Part shown: positions 43,261-52,900 of the stretch, piece by piece
How positions within the stretch are numbered: position 1 is the first letter of the stretch
Layout of the letters: the number at the start of each line of letters is the position of its first letter
Assembly (NCBI GenBank): GCA_001898705.1
Contig: MKUU01000020.1
Coordinates: forward strand, 1-64,000
DNA length: 64,000 nucleotides
DNA from: Caedibacter sp. 38-128
GTDB lineage: Bacteria > Pseudomonadota > Alphaproteobacteria > Caedimonadales > Caedimonadaceae
Reading direction: 5' to 3'
Translations under genes and position numbers: made by a program
The notes under the pieces: generated by a model
What the model saw: the letters and a program-made list of their open reading frames with translations, nothing else
Told to the model about the DNA's origin: nothing
The model's database searches: none

Positions 43261-44088
43261 ATGTTAATTCCATTTGTAAAAATGCATGGTCTTGGGAATG
43301 ATTTTGTTATTCTTCAGCGCGACCAACTTCCTGCTATGCTTGATAGCAAGCATATAAGAGCTATTTGTGATCGACGATTTGGGATTGGTTGTGATCAACT
43401 CATTGTTACTGAATCTTCGACAACTGCTGATATTTTTATGCGAATCTATAATGCTGATGGGAGTGAAGCTGGAGCTTGCGGAAATGCAACCCGTTGTCTA
43501 GGTTATTTATTGACGCAAAAGGATCAAAAAATTCCTCATACTATTCAAACGATTAGTGGTTTTCTTAAGGCAGAAACATTTGAAAATGGCAGAGTTAAAG
43601 TTGATTTTGGTTCCCCGAGTTTAAGATGGCAAGATATCCCTCTTGCTGAAGAGGTTGATACCCTGAATCTCCCTATTGAATATAACGGTTTGCAAAACCC
43701 TATTGCTGTTAGCATTGGCAACCCCCATATGGTCTTTTTTGTTTATGATGTTGAAAGTGTTGATCTTGAGAATCTTGGTATGGTTCTTACTCATCATCCG
43801 CTTTATGTTGAAGGTGCAAATATTGAAATTGTTGAAGTCTTAGACGAGCGTACTATACGTTTGCGTGTCTATGAACGAGGTGTGGGCATTACTCCAGCGT
43901 GCGGTACAGGAGCTGCTGCCAGCGTGGTTGCTGCAAAATGCCGTGGGCTTATAAAAACTCCTGCTAAAGTCATCTTGGATGGAGGAGAATTGTTGATTGA
44001 TTATCAAGAAACCGTTACAATGTCAGGACTTGTTAATCTAACATTTCAAGGGCAGTTTAATTCCGCTCTTCTTCAGGATGTCGCCTAG
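43261..44088 (+). CDS. dapF: Diaminopimelate epimerase
   Basis: The 275 residues convert LL- to meso-diaminopimelate for murein and lysine. Both catalytic cysteines are visible, in EAGACGNATRC and TPACGTGAAA, with the start MHGLGNDFV typical. GAAAG-type sequence near the start is weak as a binding site. First gene of dapF-mtaB-ftsY, with an 11-base overlap to mtaB, an order common in alphaproteobacteria. Confidence 0.95.
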   Translation: MLIPFVKMHGLGNDFVILQRDQLPAMLDSKHIRAICDRRFGIGCDQLIVTESSTTADIFMRIYNADGSEAGACGNATRCLGYLLTQKDQKIPHTIQTISGFLKAETFENGRVKVDFGSPSLRWQDIPLAEEVDTLNLPIEYNGLQNPIAVSIGNPHMVFFVYDVESVDLENLGMVLTHHPLYVEGANIEIVEVLDERTIRLRVYERGVGITPACGTGAAASVVAAKCRGLIKTPAKVILDGGELLIDYQETVTMSGLVNLTFQGQFNSALLQDVA

Positions 44089-45355
44089 AATGGTCCAACG
44101 TGAGCCTGAACTTATAACATTTGGATGTCGACTTAATGCTTATGAATCAGAAGTGATGCGTTCTCATGCTCGAGCACAAGGACTTCAAGATGCTATTATT
44201 ATAAACACTTGTTCTGTGACTAATGAGGCGGAACGGCAAGCACGACAAGCTATTCGGAAAGCTCGAAAAGAACATCCAAATGCAATGATTATCGTTACTG
44301 GATGCAGTGCTCAACAAAACCCTGATCTTTATGTTCAAATGCCAGAAGTAGATCGTGTACTTGGCAACCATGAAAAAATGCAGGTTGAAAGCTTTGCCCC
44401 TCTCCTCTCTACAAAAATTCTTCTTTCTGATATTATGCAAGTAAGAGAAACAGCTACTCACTTAGTATCGGGTTTTGAGAATCATGTCCGGGCTTTCATT
44501 GAAATCCAAAATGGTTGTGATCATAGATGTACTTTTTGCTCAATTCCTTTTGGACGTGGTCCAAATCGCAGTGTTCCAATTGCGGAAATAGTGCGGCAAA
44601 TTAGGCATTTGGTAACTCAAGGATGTAAAGAAATTGTTTTTACAGGTGTTGATATTACAGGGTATGGCACAGATCTTCCCGGAAAACCTACATTAGCTCA
44701 AATGATCAAACGTACACTTTCACAGGTTCCTGAGCTTGAACGTTTGAGGCTATCATCTTTGGATCCTATTGAAATTGATCAAGATCTTATTGCTTTGTTT
44801 GGAAAAGAAACTAGGCTTATGCCTCATGTTCATCTTAGTTTACAAGCAGGTGACAATATGACTTTAAAGCGAATGAAACGTCGACATCTAAGAGAAGATG
44901 CTATTGATGTTTGCAAACAATTAAGAGCAACTCGTGGCGATATAGTCTTTGGGGCAGATCTTATTGCAGGTTTTCCTACTGAAACTGATGAGATGTTTAA
45001 AAATACTCTTAATATTGTCGAAGAATGCGATATTTCATATCTTCATGTATTTCCTTACTCTGCACGTCGTGGCACTCCTGCTGCGAGAATGCCCCAGGTT
45101 CCCAAAGAAATAATTAAAATGCGTGCATCCATGCTTCGTGAATTAGGAAAAAAAAGGTTAGATCAATTCTTACAAATGCAACTGCATTGTTCTCTTAACG
45201 TGCTAGTAGAGCGTAATTTTAAAGGCCACACAGACCATTTTGCTCCAGTTCAATTAGAAAAATGTCAATTAGACGATAGCTGGATTGGAAAAATTATTCC
45301 TGTTAAAATTGTTGGTGTGGCTTCAAATAAACTTAAGGCAATACCATATGGCTGA
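44078..45355 (+). CDS. mtaB: tRNA t6A37 methylthiotransferase MtaB
   Basis: The 425 residues are a radical-SAM methylthiotransferase that turns t6A37 into ms2t6A37. The N-terminal UPF0004 cluster cysteines are in FGCRLNAYE, INTCSVT and VTGCSAQ; the radical SAM motif is CDHRCTFC; a TRAM-like C-terminus follows. It overlaps dapF by 11 bases and ftsY by 8. An ATG four codons in (44090), just past the dapF stop, is an alternative start. The Sua5 gene nearby makes the precursor modification. Confidence 0.92.
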   Translation: MSPRMVQREPELITFGCRLNAYESEVMRSHARAQGLQDAIIINTCSVTNEAERQARQAIRKARKEHPNAMIIVTGCSAQQNPDLYVQMPEVDRVLGNHEKMQVESFAPLLSTKILLSDIMQVRETATHLVSGFENHVRAFIEIQNGCDHRCTFCSIPFGRGPNRSVPIAEIVRQIRHLVTQGCKEIVFTGVDITGYGTDLPGKPTLAQMIKRTLSQVPELERLRLSSLDPIEIDQDLIALFGKETRLMPHVHLSLQAGDNMTLKRMKRRHLREDAIDVCKQLRATRGDIVFGADLIAGFPTETDEMFKNTLNIVEECDISYLHVFPYSARRGTPAARMPQVPKEIIKMRASMLRELGKKRLDQFLQMQLHCSLNVLVERNFKGHTDHFAPVQLEKCQLDDSWIGKIIPVKIVGVASNKLKAIPYG

Positions 45356-46280
45356 AGAACTTTCCAATAAAGGATGGCTTTCTAAATTAAAGGAAGGTCT
45401 AAAACGAACTTCAAATAAAATAACCGAAGGTCTCGAGTCTATTCTTGTCAAAAAGAAGCTTGATAAGGAGATGCTGGAGGAGATCGAAGATCTTTTATTA
45501 TCAACAGATTTAGGAGTGCCTACCACAAAAAGTTTAATCCACGTACTTGAAAAGAATCGATTTAACCAAGAGGTAACTAGTGAAGAGATTAAGAGTTTTT
45601 TAGCTGAAGAAATTGCGAAAAGCCTTTCACCTTATAGTTCTTCTCTTTCTATTGATAAAACCTTTTGTCCTCATGTTGTCTTGGTTGTTGGTGTGAATGG
45701 CAGTGGAAAAACAACAACAATTGGGAAATTAGCTTGTTTTTGGAGAAACCAAGGTAAAAATATTCGATTGGTTGCAGGAGACACATTTCGTGCTGCAGCT
45801 GTTGAACAATTAAAAGTGTGGGGTGATCGTCTTAATATTCCGGTTGAAACAAGCAAAAATGGAGCAGATCCAGCAGGCTTGGCACATGAAGCTCTTCAAA
45901 AATCAATTAATGCAAAAGATGATTTATTAATGATTGATACTGCAGGTCGACTACATAATAAAGAAGATCTGATGGCAGAACTTTCAAAAATAATTCGGGT
46001 ATTAAAAAAGCTAGATCCTGAAGCCCCACATAGCTCCATATTAGTACTGGATGCAACAATTGGGCAAAATGCTCTAGCTCAAGCCGAAACTTTTAAGAAA
46101 ATTGCAGGGATTACGGGGTTGATTGTTACAAAGCTTGATGGAACAGCAAAAGGCGGTGTTCTGGTCGCTCTCGCGGAAAAGTTTCAACTTCCTATTCACG
46201 CCATTGGTGTTGGAGAAGGAATTGAAGACTTGAAGCCTTTTGAACCTCAAGCCTTTGCTAACAGCCTTGTTGATCTTTAA
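45348..46280 (+). CDS. ftsY: Signal recognition particle receptor FtsY
   Basis: About 310 residues; the membrane-associated GTPase that docks SRP-ribosome complexes. An N domain (~1-90) precedes the G domain with GVNGSGKTTTIGKLA, DTFRAAAVEQL, DTAGRLH and TKLDGTAKGG. There is no long acidic A domain, as in other alphaproteobacteria. The ATG at 45348 (MAEELSNKGW) is chosen over one 21 codons earlier because the extra residues lie within mtaB. Its stop overlaps that of convergent dksA in a TTAA. Confidence 0.94.
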   Translation: MAEELSNKGWLSKLKEGLKRTSNKITEGLESILVKKKLDKEMLEEIEDLLLSTDLGVPTTKSLIHVLEKNRFNQEVTSEEIKSFLAEEIAKSLSPYSSSLSIDKTFCPHVVLVVGVNGSGKTTTIGKLACFWRNQGKNIRLVAGDTFRAAAVEQLKVWGDRLNIPVETSKNGADPAGLAHEALQKSINAKDDLLMIDTAGRLHNKEDLMAELSKIIRVLKKLDPEAPHSSILVLDATIGQNALAQAETFKKIAGITGLIVTKLDGTAKGGVLVALAEKFQLPIHAIGVGEGIEDLKPFEPQAFANSLVDL

Positions 46281-46726
46281 TCGTCACGATACACTTTTTC
46301 TTCGCGTTCATGACGTTCTTGAGCTTCTAAACTCAATGTTGCGATAGGCCGTGCTTCTAGTCTTTGTAAGCCAATAGGATCTCCTGTTTCTTCACAAAAT
46401 CCGTAGCTGCCATCCTCAATCCGCATGAGTGCTTCATCAATTTTATTTATTAATTTACGCTCTCTATCTCTTGTTCTGAGCTCAATAGCACGATCAGTCT
46501 CAGCTGAAGCTCGGTCTGCTACATCAGGTTCAGGATGCGTTTCTTCTTGAAGATGTTGAATTGTTTCTACTGAGTCTCGGAGAAGTTCATTTTTCCAGTC
46601 GAGTAACTTTTTCCTAAAATATTCAAAATGTTCCTGACACATATATTTTTCAGATTCTGTGGGCTTATATCCTGAGGGCAATATGATGTGTTTATTAGCT
46701 TTCTCATTTAACTCGAGTATTGTCAT
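46277..46726 (-). CDS. dksA: RNA polymerase-binding factor DksA, degenerate zinc finger
   Basis: The 149 residues have the DksA coiled coil with the tip motif DVADRASAETDRA and the C-terminal globular region YGFCEETGDPIGLQRLEARP. Only one of the four zinc cysteines remains, as in cysteine-poor DksA of other alphaproteobacteria. DksA binds the polymerase secondary channel and works with ppGpp. Convergent with ftsY. Confidence 0.93.
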   Translation of the reverse strand: MTILELNEKANKHIILPSGYKPTESEKYMCQEHFEYFRKKLLDWKNELLRDSVETIQHLQEETHPEPDVADRASAETDRAIELRTRDRERKLINKIDEALMRIEDGSYGFCEETGDPIGLQRLEARPIATLSLEAQERHEREEKVYRDD

Positions 46727-46957
46727 TTTTTTCTCCCATTCAAACCTAACACTATTCTATATCATTTTAGGTAATTCATGAAAATAAATAAAATAGAATT
46801 ATTATATGACATATTTTTTAAATCGTTATTATCTAAGGAGATAGACACTCATTGCAAGGCCTAGTTAATGAATTTTAAAATTTTAAAATCTTTCCGCTTG
46901 GCTAATGCTCTTTCGATTTGTACAGTATGTAAAATTATTGCAAAGGGATTCTAACGG

Positions 46958-47914
46958 ATGTCGCTTAATCAAGCAAAAAGAGATGAAATTTCTGATATTT
47001 TACAGCAAACTGCCTCTACTCGACGTGCAACTGTTCCGGCTTTAGAAGAAATACTTTATCAACCTTTTCCTGTATTAGACCATGGTTTTGTACGTGTTAT
47101 AGACTACATGGGAGATGATACGGCAATAGTTCAATCTGCTCGAGTTTCATATGGTAAAGGAACGAAGCAAATACAACAAGATAAGGGCCTCATTAACTAC
47201 TTAATGCGGCATAGGCACAGTACACCTTTTGAAATGTGTGAAATTAAATATCATATAAAACTTCCTATTTTTGTGGCAAGGCAATGGATTAGACATCGAA
47301 CAGCAAATGTGAATGAATATTCGGCTCGCTATTCAATTCTTGGAAAAGAATATTATATCCCTCGTGCAGAAGATCTCTCTACTCAATCTATAACTAATCG
47401 ACAAGGACGTGGCTCTTCAATGTCTCCTGAAGAGGCTGCAAAAATTCTAAATCTTTTAAGAAAAGATGCCGAGTTAGTATATGAACATTATGAAGATATG
47501 CTTAATCAGGATCAAGAAGGCAATATTCTTGATCCTAATCGTTCAGGTTTAACTCGTGAACTTGCTCGCATGAATTTAACTTTGAATTACTATACTGAAT
47601 GGTATTGGAAGATTGATTTACATAACCTCTTACATTTCACGAGTTTACGTGGAGATCCTCATGCGCAATATGAAATTAGAGCCTATGTAAATGTTTTATT
47701 AGATACTATTAAAAAATGGGTACCTTTTGCTCATGACGCTTTCGTTGAATACCGTCTTGAAGGTGCCCATATTTCGCGAACCGGACGTTTAATACTTAAG
47801 CGTCTTCTACAGGGAGAAAAAGTTACACAATTAACTTCAGGCTTATCTCAACGCGAATGGAAAGAATTTATTGCGCTTTTTGATTTACATTATCTCGAAA
47901 ACAGTGCTAGCTAA
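46958..47914 (+). CDS. thyX: Flavin-dependent thymidylate synthase
   Basis: The 318 residues make dTMP from dUMP with FAD and methylene-THF. The signature [19 protein letters not shown] contains the RHRx7S motif, and [12 protein letters not shown] precedes it. Typical of Rickettsiales and Holosporales, which often lack ThyA. AAAGGG precedes the ATG. A 74-residue ORF follows after 24 bases. Thymidine kinase elsewhere in the window gives a salvage route too. Confidence 0.95.
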   Translation: MSLNQAKRDEISDILQQTASTRRATVPALEEILYQPFPVLDHGFVRVIDYMGDDTAIVQSARVSYGKGTKQIQQDKGLINYLMRHRHSTPFEMCEIKYHIKLPIFVARQWIRHRTANVNEYSARYSILGKEYYIPRAEDLSTQSITNRQGRGSSMSPEEAAKILNLLRKDAELVYEHYEDMLNQDQEGNILDPNRSGLTRELARMNLTLNYYTEWYWKIDLHNLLHFTSLRGDPHAQYEIRAYVNVLLDTIKKWVPFAHDAFVEYRLEGAHISRTGRLILKRLLQGEKVTQLTSGLSQREWKEFIALFDLHYLENSAS

Positions 47915-47938
47915 AGAAAATATATTATAGAGCACAAA

Positions 47939-48163
47939 ATGGTTAGAGTTACGCGGAACACAGTTTTACAACTCGCTGAAAACGATGCGGCAATTGTTTT
48001 GAAGGAAGATGGCACCTTAGAAGCATCTATGCCTGAAATAAACTCAGAAAATGTTCCTGAGAACGTATTAACCGGAGCAGCTATTCTTTATGCCTTAAAT
48101 AATCCTGACATTTGTCATCTTATTTTTAAGAATTTTGCTGAACAATGCAAAAATAATTCATAG
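47939..48163 (+). CDS. Small conserved-looking hypothetical protein
   Basis: The 74 acidic residues (MVRVTRNTVLQLAENDAAIV at the start) show no membrane segment and no motif I recognise. It lies just after thyX and before a strong terminator (48190-48219), so it is probably the last gene of a thyX operon. Base composition and start context are like those of its neighbours, which supports it being a real gene. Confidence 0.55.
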   Translation: MVRVTRNTVLQLAENDAAIVLKEDGTLEASMPEINSENVPENVLTGAAILYALNNPDICHLIFKNFAEQCKNNS

Positions 48164-48189
48164 TTATTGTAATAGTGTGTTAAGATAAT

Positions 48190-48219
48190 AGCAGTTTTTT
48201 CAATAAAAACTGCTTTTTT
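48190..48219 (+). terminator. Terminator after the thyX operon
   Basis: AGCAGTTTTT pairs with AAAAACTGCT around a short loop and is followed by a T-run, 26 bases after the 74-residue ORF. Confidence 0.85.
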
Positions 48220-48265
48220 AAATATATTTTTTCTTATAATAGCCAATAATTATATAATAACTTCT

Positions 48266-49141
48266 ATGCGCTTATTTTCGAACCTCTTAAAAAAAATCAA
48301 TAAACAAGTAGTGAGTATAATACTTGCTTGCTGTACTTTGTTTTTAATGCCAGAGGGCGTCTCACAAGATAATAAGCTACATTCTCACATAATTGAAAAA
48401 ATTCTCCCTCAAACCTCGCGCGTAAAAGAGTTTCAGTGGCAAAAAGAAAAATATTGGCTTAAAAAGGCAACAGGAAATAAAGTTTGCTGGTTACAGCGAT
48501 TTGGGCGTGAACTTGGTTCAGTCATTGTTCCTATAGCCTTTTTAAAACCAACTCCTTATGGAGACAAAAATCCTTTAGAATTTGAAAAAGAGCGTTTATT
48601 AGAGTGCGAACAGCTCAAAGTAAACTGCCCTCGCCTTATTGATTATGGGACTAATTGGTTGGTTATGGCGGATGCTGGGGTGTCTGCTGAAGAATATTTA
48701 AAAAGACTTTCTAGAACTCAGAGATTTGAATTTATCTTAAAGTTAATAAGCACCATTTTTGATAATCAAAAAAAGGGTTTTTTCCATGGGCGATATTATT
48801 TGCGCGACATGCTTGTATCATCGACAGGGAAAATTTTTGTTTTTGATATTGAAGAAAATCCAATCCACATCATGGATATTCCTAATGCCAAAGCTAGAGA
48901 AATTTTTCATTTCATTGTATCAGTAACTACTGTTTTAAACGACAAAGAACTAAAGCAGCTAGGATTCTGGTTAAATGAACATATTGATAAAGAAACAAAA
49001 AAAAGATTACTAACTCTAGCACATTATAAAAAATCTCTTAAATTTCTTAATTTTTTTAAGCATCATTTAGGAAGAGACACGACCCGCTTTCTACAAACAG
49101 CTTTCTTTATTATGGATAATATAGATATTGAAGAAAAGTAG
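48266..49141 (+). CDS. Exported or membrane-anchored kinase-like protein (LPS/Kdo-kinase-like)
   Basis: The 291 residues have an N-terminal hydrophobic segment (~15-32) and a kinase-like core: HGRYYLRDML resembles the catalytic loop of KdkA/WaaP-type lipopolysaccharide kinases (HGRxxLRD), and VFDIEENP resembles their metal-binding (DFG-equivalent) line (DFEE). A Lys in YWLKKA could bind ATP. A cytoplasmic KdkA would not need the N-terminal segment, so it may be membrane-tethered or exported. The start has no clear binding site. It overlaps the reading region of the methyltransferase gene only at its end. Confidence 0.55.
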   Translation: MRLFSNLLKKINKQVVSIILACCTLFLMPEGVSQDNKLHSHIIEKILPQTSRVKEFQWQKEKYWLKKATGNKVCWLQRFGRELGSVIVPIAFLKPTPYGDKNPLEFEKERLLECEQLKVNCPRLIDYGTNWLVMADAGVSAEEYLKRLSRTQRFEFILKLISTIFDNQKKGFFHGRYYLRDMLVSSTGKIFVFDIEENPIHIMDIPNAKAREIFHFIVSVTTVLNDKELKQLGFWLNEHIDKETKKRLLTLAHYKKSLKFLNFFKHHLGRDTTRFLQTAFFIMDNIDIEEK

Positions 49142-49148
49142 ACAAATC

Positions 49149-49925
49149 ATGAAGTTTCCTACGCACTTTAGTGCTAAACCATCTCATTATAATAAAGAAG
49201 CAGTACATTACGATACTTTTAATGAAAAGAATTCAACACATATCAATCAATTTTTAGAAAAAATATTCAAAAAGCACCGTGTTAAAACTATTCTTGATCT
49301 TACTTGTGGGACAGGGGCACAGGTTTTATGGCTTGCCAAGCTTGGTTATAAAATAATTGGTTCAGATATTAATAATAGAATGCTTAAACTTGCAAAAGAC
49401 AAAGCTAGGAAAGAAAACTTAGATATTAAATTCATTAAAGGAGATATGCGTACGACTCAAGCAGGTCAGTTCGATGCTGTCATCACGATATTCAATGCTG
49501 TGGGGCACCTTACGAAATCTGATTTCGAAAAAGCCATAAAGAATATCCATATGAATCTAAATCATAAAGGAATCTATGTGTTTGATATATTCAATTTAAG
49601 ATATTTCTTAAAAGATGATAACATCACTAAGCTAACGATTGATTGGCAAAAAAAATCCGAAAATACTACGGTGCGTGAAATTCAATACAGTACGATAAAT
49701 GAAGAGGGAATTTTGACTTCTTATGATATTTACCATGAACAAGAAGGTGCAAATAAGCCAAAAATTTCTAAGGCTTTTCAAACATTACAGATTTACAGTG
49801 CAGAGCAACTCAATCAAATGCTGCAAAAAAATGGGTTTGAGGTTTTACGTCAGTGTGGAATTGATGGATTAAACTTAATTGAAACGACAACTGATCGTAT
49901 AGTTACAATTGCAAAGAAGAAATAA
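49149..49925 (+). CDS. Class I SAM-dependent methyltransferase
   Basis: About 258 residues. Motif I LDLTCGTGAQVLWLAKLG, the acidic residue in GSDINNRM, and motif IV-like FDAVITIFNAVGHL are visible. The C-terminal part (EQLNQMLQKNGFEV) is also typical. Substrate unknown. An ATG at 49149 is preferred to a TTG that would overlap the kinase-like gene. Co-transcription with that gene is likely, as their ends are only 7 bases apart. Confidence 0.78.
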   Translation: MKFPTHFSAKPSHYNKEAVHYDTFNEKNSTHINQFLEKIFKKHRVKTILDLTCGTGAQVLWLAKLGYKIIGSDINNRMLKLAKDKARKENLDIKFIKGDMRTTQAGQFDAVITIFNAVGHLTKSDFEKAIKNIHMNLNHKGIYVFDIFNLRYFLKDDNITKLTIDWQKKSENTTVREIQYSTINEEGILTSYDIYHEQEGANKPKISKAFQTLQIYSAEQLNQMLQKNGFEVLRQCGIDGLNLIETTTDRIVTIAKKK

Positions 49926-50090
49926 AATTAAAATATCTTACATGTATTCGTGGACGATTCTTCCCGAACATCCTTTAACGAGCTAATCTACTATTTTCTT
50001 CTATGAATTTTTGACTATAACTCCTCTGCCTATGCTCAAATTTTTGAGAAAAATACTTTTTCTTAAGAAAAATTAATACATAACCGGTTA

Positions 50091-50111
50091 ATAAAGTATT
50101 CCATACTTTAT
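50091..50111. repeat. Palindrome after the universal stress gene
   Basis: ATAAAGTAT (50091-50099) and ATACTTTAT (50103-50111) form a perfect 9-bp inverted repeat with a 3-base spacer, 32 bases after the minus-strand stop. It may be a weak bidirectional terminator. Confidence 0.4.
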
Positions 50112-50142
50112 GTCATATTTTTATGAAAAATGAGCGTACTGA

Positions 50143-50976
50143 TTAGTGATTGATAAACAATGGTACCTCAGTCTTATTCATCAATATTTTTGTGCAAGAG
50201 CCAAAAAGAGTTTCACTTAAGATATTATGGCTAAATGCGCCCATTACTATTAAAGAAGGTTTTATTTGGAATACAAGCTCTAAAATATGAGTAGCAGGAC
50301 TGTCATCCGATATAATAATGTGAGGTTTAAGTTTAATGTCATACGCTTTACTTAAATTAATAGCCTGATTAAGAGTCGCTTGAGCTTGTTCTTCAGATGG
50401 TTTAACTGTAACGACATGCATTTCTTTTCCTTTGGCCAGTCCTAGTAAAAGAAACATATGTAAAGCCTTTGATGCGTGCACGCTACCATCATAAGCAATC
50501 ATAACACGATCACATTCTTCAAAATTCTCAGGCACAATAATAATTGGTCGTGGATTATCTCGGGCAATATGTCTTACAGTTAGGTCGTTATCTTGCTCTA
50601 AAGCAAAATGAAAATCCGTTGTTTTTCCTAAAATAATAATATCGCCTTCATAAGAAGCACGTTCAATTTCCGAGACAGGGAAACCTTCATACTCATAAGC
50701 ATCTGCTTTAATACCTTCTTGCTCAGCCTTAAGTTTAAATTGTTCAAGGAGCTTACGTAAATGACCCTCAGCTTCTTTAATAACAACCTCATCTCTATAA
50801 ATTTTAAAAGCAGAACCTCCTAAAGGCTCTGGTTGTGCCGCAGTTAACCAGGGAGTATCTAAGACAGCAATTGCAACAAGATGTGCCTTATGTTCTTTTG
50901 CCAGCTTAATAGCGTAGTCACGCGCATTAATACTTGGCTTAGAGCCATCTAAAGCTAGAATAATTCTTTTTATCAT
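50143..50976 (-). CDS. Tandem-domain universal stress protein
   Basis: The 277 residues contain two Usp domains (~1-140 and ~150-277). Domain 1 begins IKRIILALDGSKPS; domain 2 has CDRVMIAYDGSVHASKAL and ends with MGAFSHNILSETLFGSCTK, close to the ATP-binding G-x2-G-x9-GS motif. Such proteins are cytoplasmic and help survive starvation and stress. Single gene with its own ribosome binding site (GGGGG before ATG). Confidence 0.88.
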   Translation of the reverse strand: MIKRIILALDGSKPSINARDYAIKLAKEHKAHLVAIAVLDTPWLTAAQPEPLGGSAFKIYRDEVVIKEAEGHLRKLLEQFKLKAEQEGIKADAYEYEGFPVSEIERASYEGDIIILGKTTDFHFALEQDNDLTVRHIARDNPRPIIIVPENFEECDRVMIAYDGSVHASKALHMFLLLGLAKGKEMHVVTVKPSEEQAQATLNQAINLSKAYDIKLKPHIIISDDSPATHILELVFQIKPSLIVMGAFSHNILSETLFGSCTKILMNKTEVPLFINH

Positions 50977-51040
50977 TTTATTTCCCCCCTCTATTTATAG
51001 TTTCATTACAGTATATCTATTTATTTTGGGAGGAGCAAGA

Positions 51041-51072
51041 AATAACCCCCACTACTGTAGCGGGGGTTATTA
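51041..51072. terminator. Bidirectional terminator-like hairpin
   Basis: AATAACCCCC (51041-51050) pairs with GGGGGTTATT (51062-51071) around the 11-base ACTACTGTAGC, just after the minus-strand regulator stop. T-rich bases follow on the minus strand (TTATTTCTT). Confidence 0.6.
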
Positions 51073-51080
51073 TAGAACTT

Positions 51081-51956
51081 TTAAGCGGCTTCCATAAGTC
51101 CAATGATACGATAAATCGTTTGGATCTTATCATTTGAAAAACTAAGTTGTTTAGTTATTAGTTGATTGCTGTGAGTCAATTCTGTCGTGTGAACAACACA
51201 ATGATCTAGTTTATCATTTCCTTGTTGCCAACCTTCAAATTCACCAAGAATTGCCTCTCCTTCTTGTGTAACTAACAAAATTGAACATTGAGGCGATAAA
51301 GGCCTGGTTGGATGTGCAAAAATATGATCTCCAGAGCGATATCTTGGCCCGAAATTATTACTAGCCATATCTACACAAAAAGACATAGCGCCTGCAATGC
51401 CAATAAGTTCCTGTGGCCGAGCAATCCACTCTTGAGGATTTTCAAAGTCAATAAAACTTTTAGAGTTTTTATTAGTTACTTTAAAAAGTGGTAAATCAGG
51501 GGTTGAAAAGCGAACAGATGAAGCTGTATCGGTTACTTCATTATTCTCATTTTGCATACGAGACATCATTACAAATTTACTGCTTTGCGCATCCGTTAAA
51601 AGAAGGTCACCAGGATGGCAAGATAATACATGAGCAAGGCGCTGTAAGATATCTGCATTTAAGCGTCTAGTGCCACTTTCAAGACGAGAAAGATAAGAAG
51701 GTGAAAGCTTTGTTAAATCAGCAAGTTCTTCTAGAGTGTAACCTCTTTGTAATCTAAGATCACGGAGAGGATGTCTTGAACGCTTACGCTTCCTTGTTAG
51801 TAATTTATTTGGTGCAGTACGTCCAAAAGGTTGTGCCGGAGCCATAAAATGAATATTTTGTGGTTGTGACTCTGTATTCACCGCCTTTTGAGTTGTTGGA
51901 TGCTTTTTATAATTCTCAGAAATATTGCCAACTTGTGAGTATTTTTTTACGGTCAT
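51081..51956 (-). CDS. XRE-type regulator with S24/repressor-like C-terminus
   Basis: The 291 residues have a basic linker (RKRKRSR), an XRE helix-turn-helix (~60-115: LRLQRGYTLEELADLTKLS then LSRLESGTRR) and a C-terminal region with NNFGPRYRSGDHIFAHPTRP like the S24 LexA/CI-type domain. I see no clear self-cleavage Ser/Lys pair, so it probably senses without cleavage. Regulators of this build are common in alphaproteobacteria; targets unknown. Divergent from the 52201 gene. Confidence 0.85.
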   Translation of the reverse strand: MTVKKYSQVGNISENYKKHPTTQKAVNTESQPQNIHFMAPAQPFGRTAPNKLLTRKRKRSRHPLRDLRLQRGYTLEELADLTKLSPSYLSRLESGTRRLNADILQRLAHVLSCHPGDLLLTDAQSSKFVMMSRMQNENNEVTDTASSVRFSTPDLPLFKVTNKNSKSFIDFENPQEWIARPQELIGIAGAMSFCVDMASNNFGPRYRSGDHIFAHPTRPLSPQCSILLVTQEGEAILGEFEGWQQGNDKLDHCVVHTTELTHSNQLITKQLSFSNDKIQTIYRIIGLMEAA

Positions 51957-52200
51957 TCTTATCCCTTTCCCCTTAATCTTCCCTAAGTTCCTTAAACATC
52001 TATAGTTTTACATTATTGCCCATAATTTTTCCAAAGAAAAATAAAAATTGACATTTACATGACCTTTTTGGCATTAAAATAGACATGTGTTTTTCGTATA
52101 CCTTATATGCGTAAAATACATAAAGGCGCAAGGACCTTTTTTAAATAAATAAAAAATAAATAAAAAAAATCTAAACAGTGGGCTTAATGGGAGGAAAATA

Positions 52201-52818
52201 ATGTCTAAAAATCAAGACAAACGAGCTTGGAGTGCTCAAGAAATAGAATATCTTAAGGTTGGCTTTCAAATGAATATTCGGTTGAAAGTGATAGCTAAAG
52301 TTCTTAAACGAAGTGAAACATCTATCAATAAAGCGCTTTCGCGTTTTGGGATTCGTCCATATGGGCTTAAGGGACGCATTAAAAACAATAAAAATATACT
52401 TTCTTGCCTATCTGAAGAAACCTATAAGAAAGTTCTAGATAACCATTGTCAAGAATTAGGGTATCCCTCATTTTTTCCGGTAGAAAAAAAACAAGGAAAA
52501 CTTTTGAAAGAGAATAAGCTATCAAAAGAAAAGAATACATTTCCGTTGAAATCCTATTCAGATTATCATTCTCTTTTGTCAAATCAAAAATCTACGGCAA
52601 TAAATTTTAATAACAATTGGATTGACTTTGAATCCGCGCTAATTTTATTAAAAAATATCGGTGATCGAGTGAATTGTTCACATAATAATTTAAACAAAAA
52701 GACTATTTTTATTAATGGGAAACCTTTTACAGCACAGCAAATGCTTCTTCGTTTAAATCGATTAAGGATGCAATCCGGGCTTGATCCAGTCTATGTTGCG
52801 AATATAACTGAATTTTAA
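52201..52818 (+). CDS. Hypothetical DNA-binding protein with SANT/GcrA-like N-terminus
   Basis: The 205 residues begin with an aromatic-led helix-turn-helix: WSAQEIEYLKVGFQMN then IAKVLKRSETSINKAL, spaced as in Myb/SANT or GcrA-type domains. The middle is Lys/Asn-rich and probably flexible; the C-terminal ~55 residues (KPFTAQQMLLRLNRLRM) look like a second helical domain. GGGAGGAAAATA gives a strong ribosome binding site. Targets unknown; a phage or plasmid-type origin is possible but no such genes are near. Confidence 0.55.
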   Translation: MSKNQDKRAWSAQEIEYLKVGFQMNIRLKVIAKVLKRSETSINKALSRFGIRPYGLKGRIKNNKNILSCLSEETYKKVLDNHCQELGYPSFFPVEKKQGKLLKENKLSKEKNTFPLKSYSDYHSLLSNQKSTAINFNNNWIDFESALILLKNIGDRVNCSHNNLNKKTIFINGKPFTAQQMLLRLNRLRMQSGLDPVYVANITEF

Positions 52819-52900
52819 AGGTATTTGAAATTTTCGAGAATGGAAAAGGAAAACATATATTTCTGAATATATTTCAATATTTTGGTGAGGTATTAATTAA

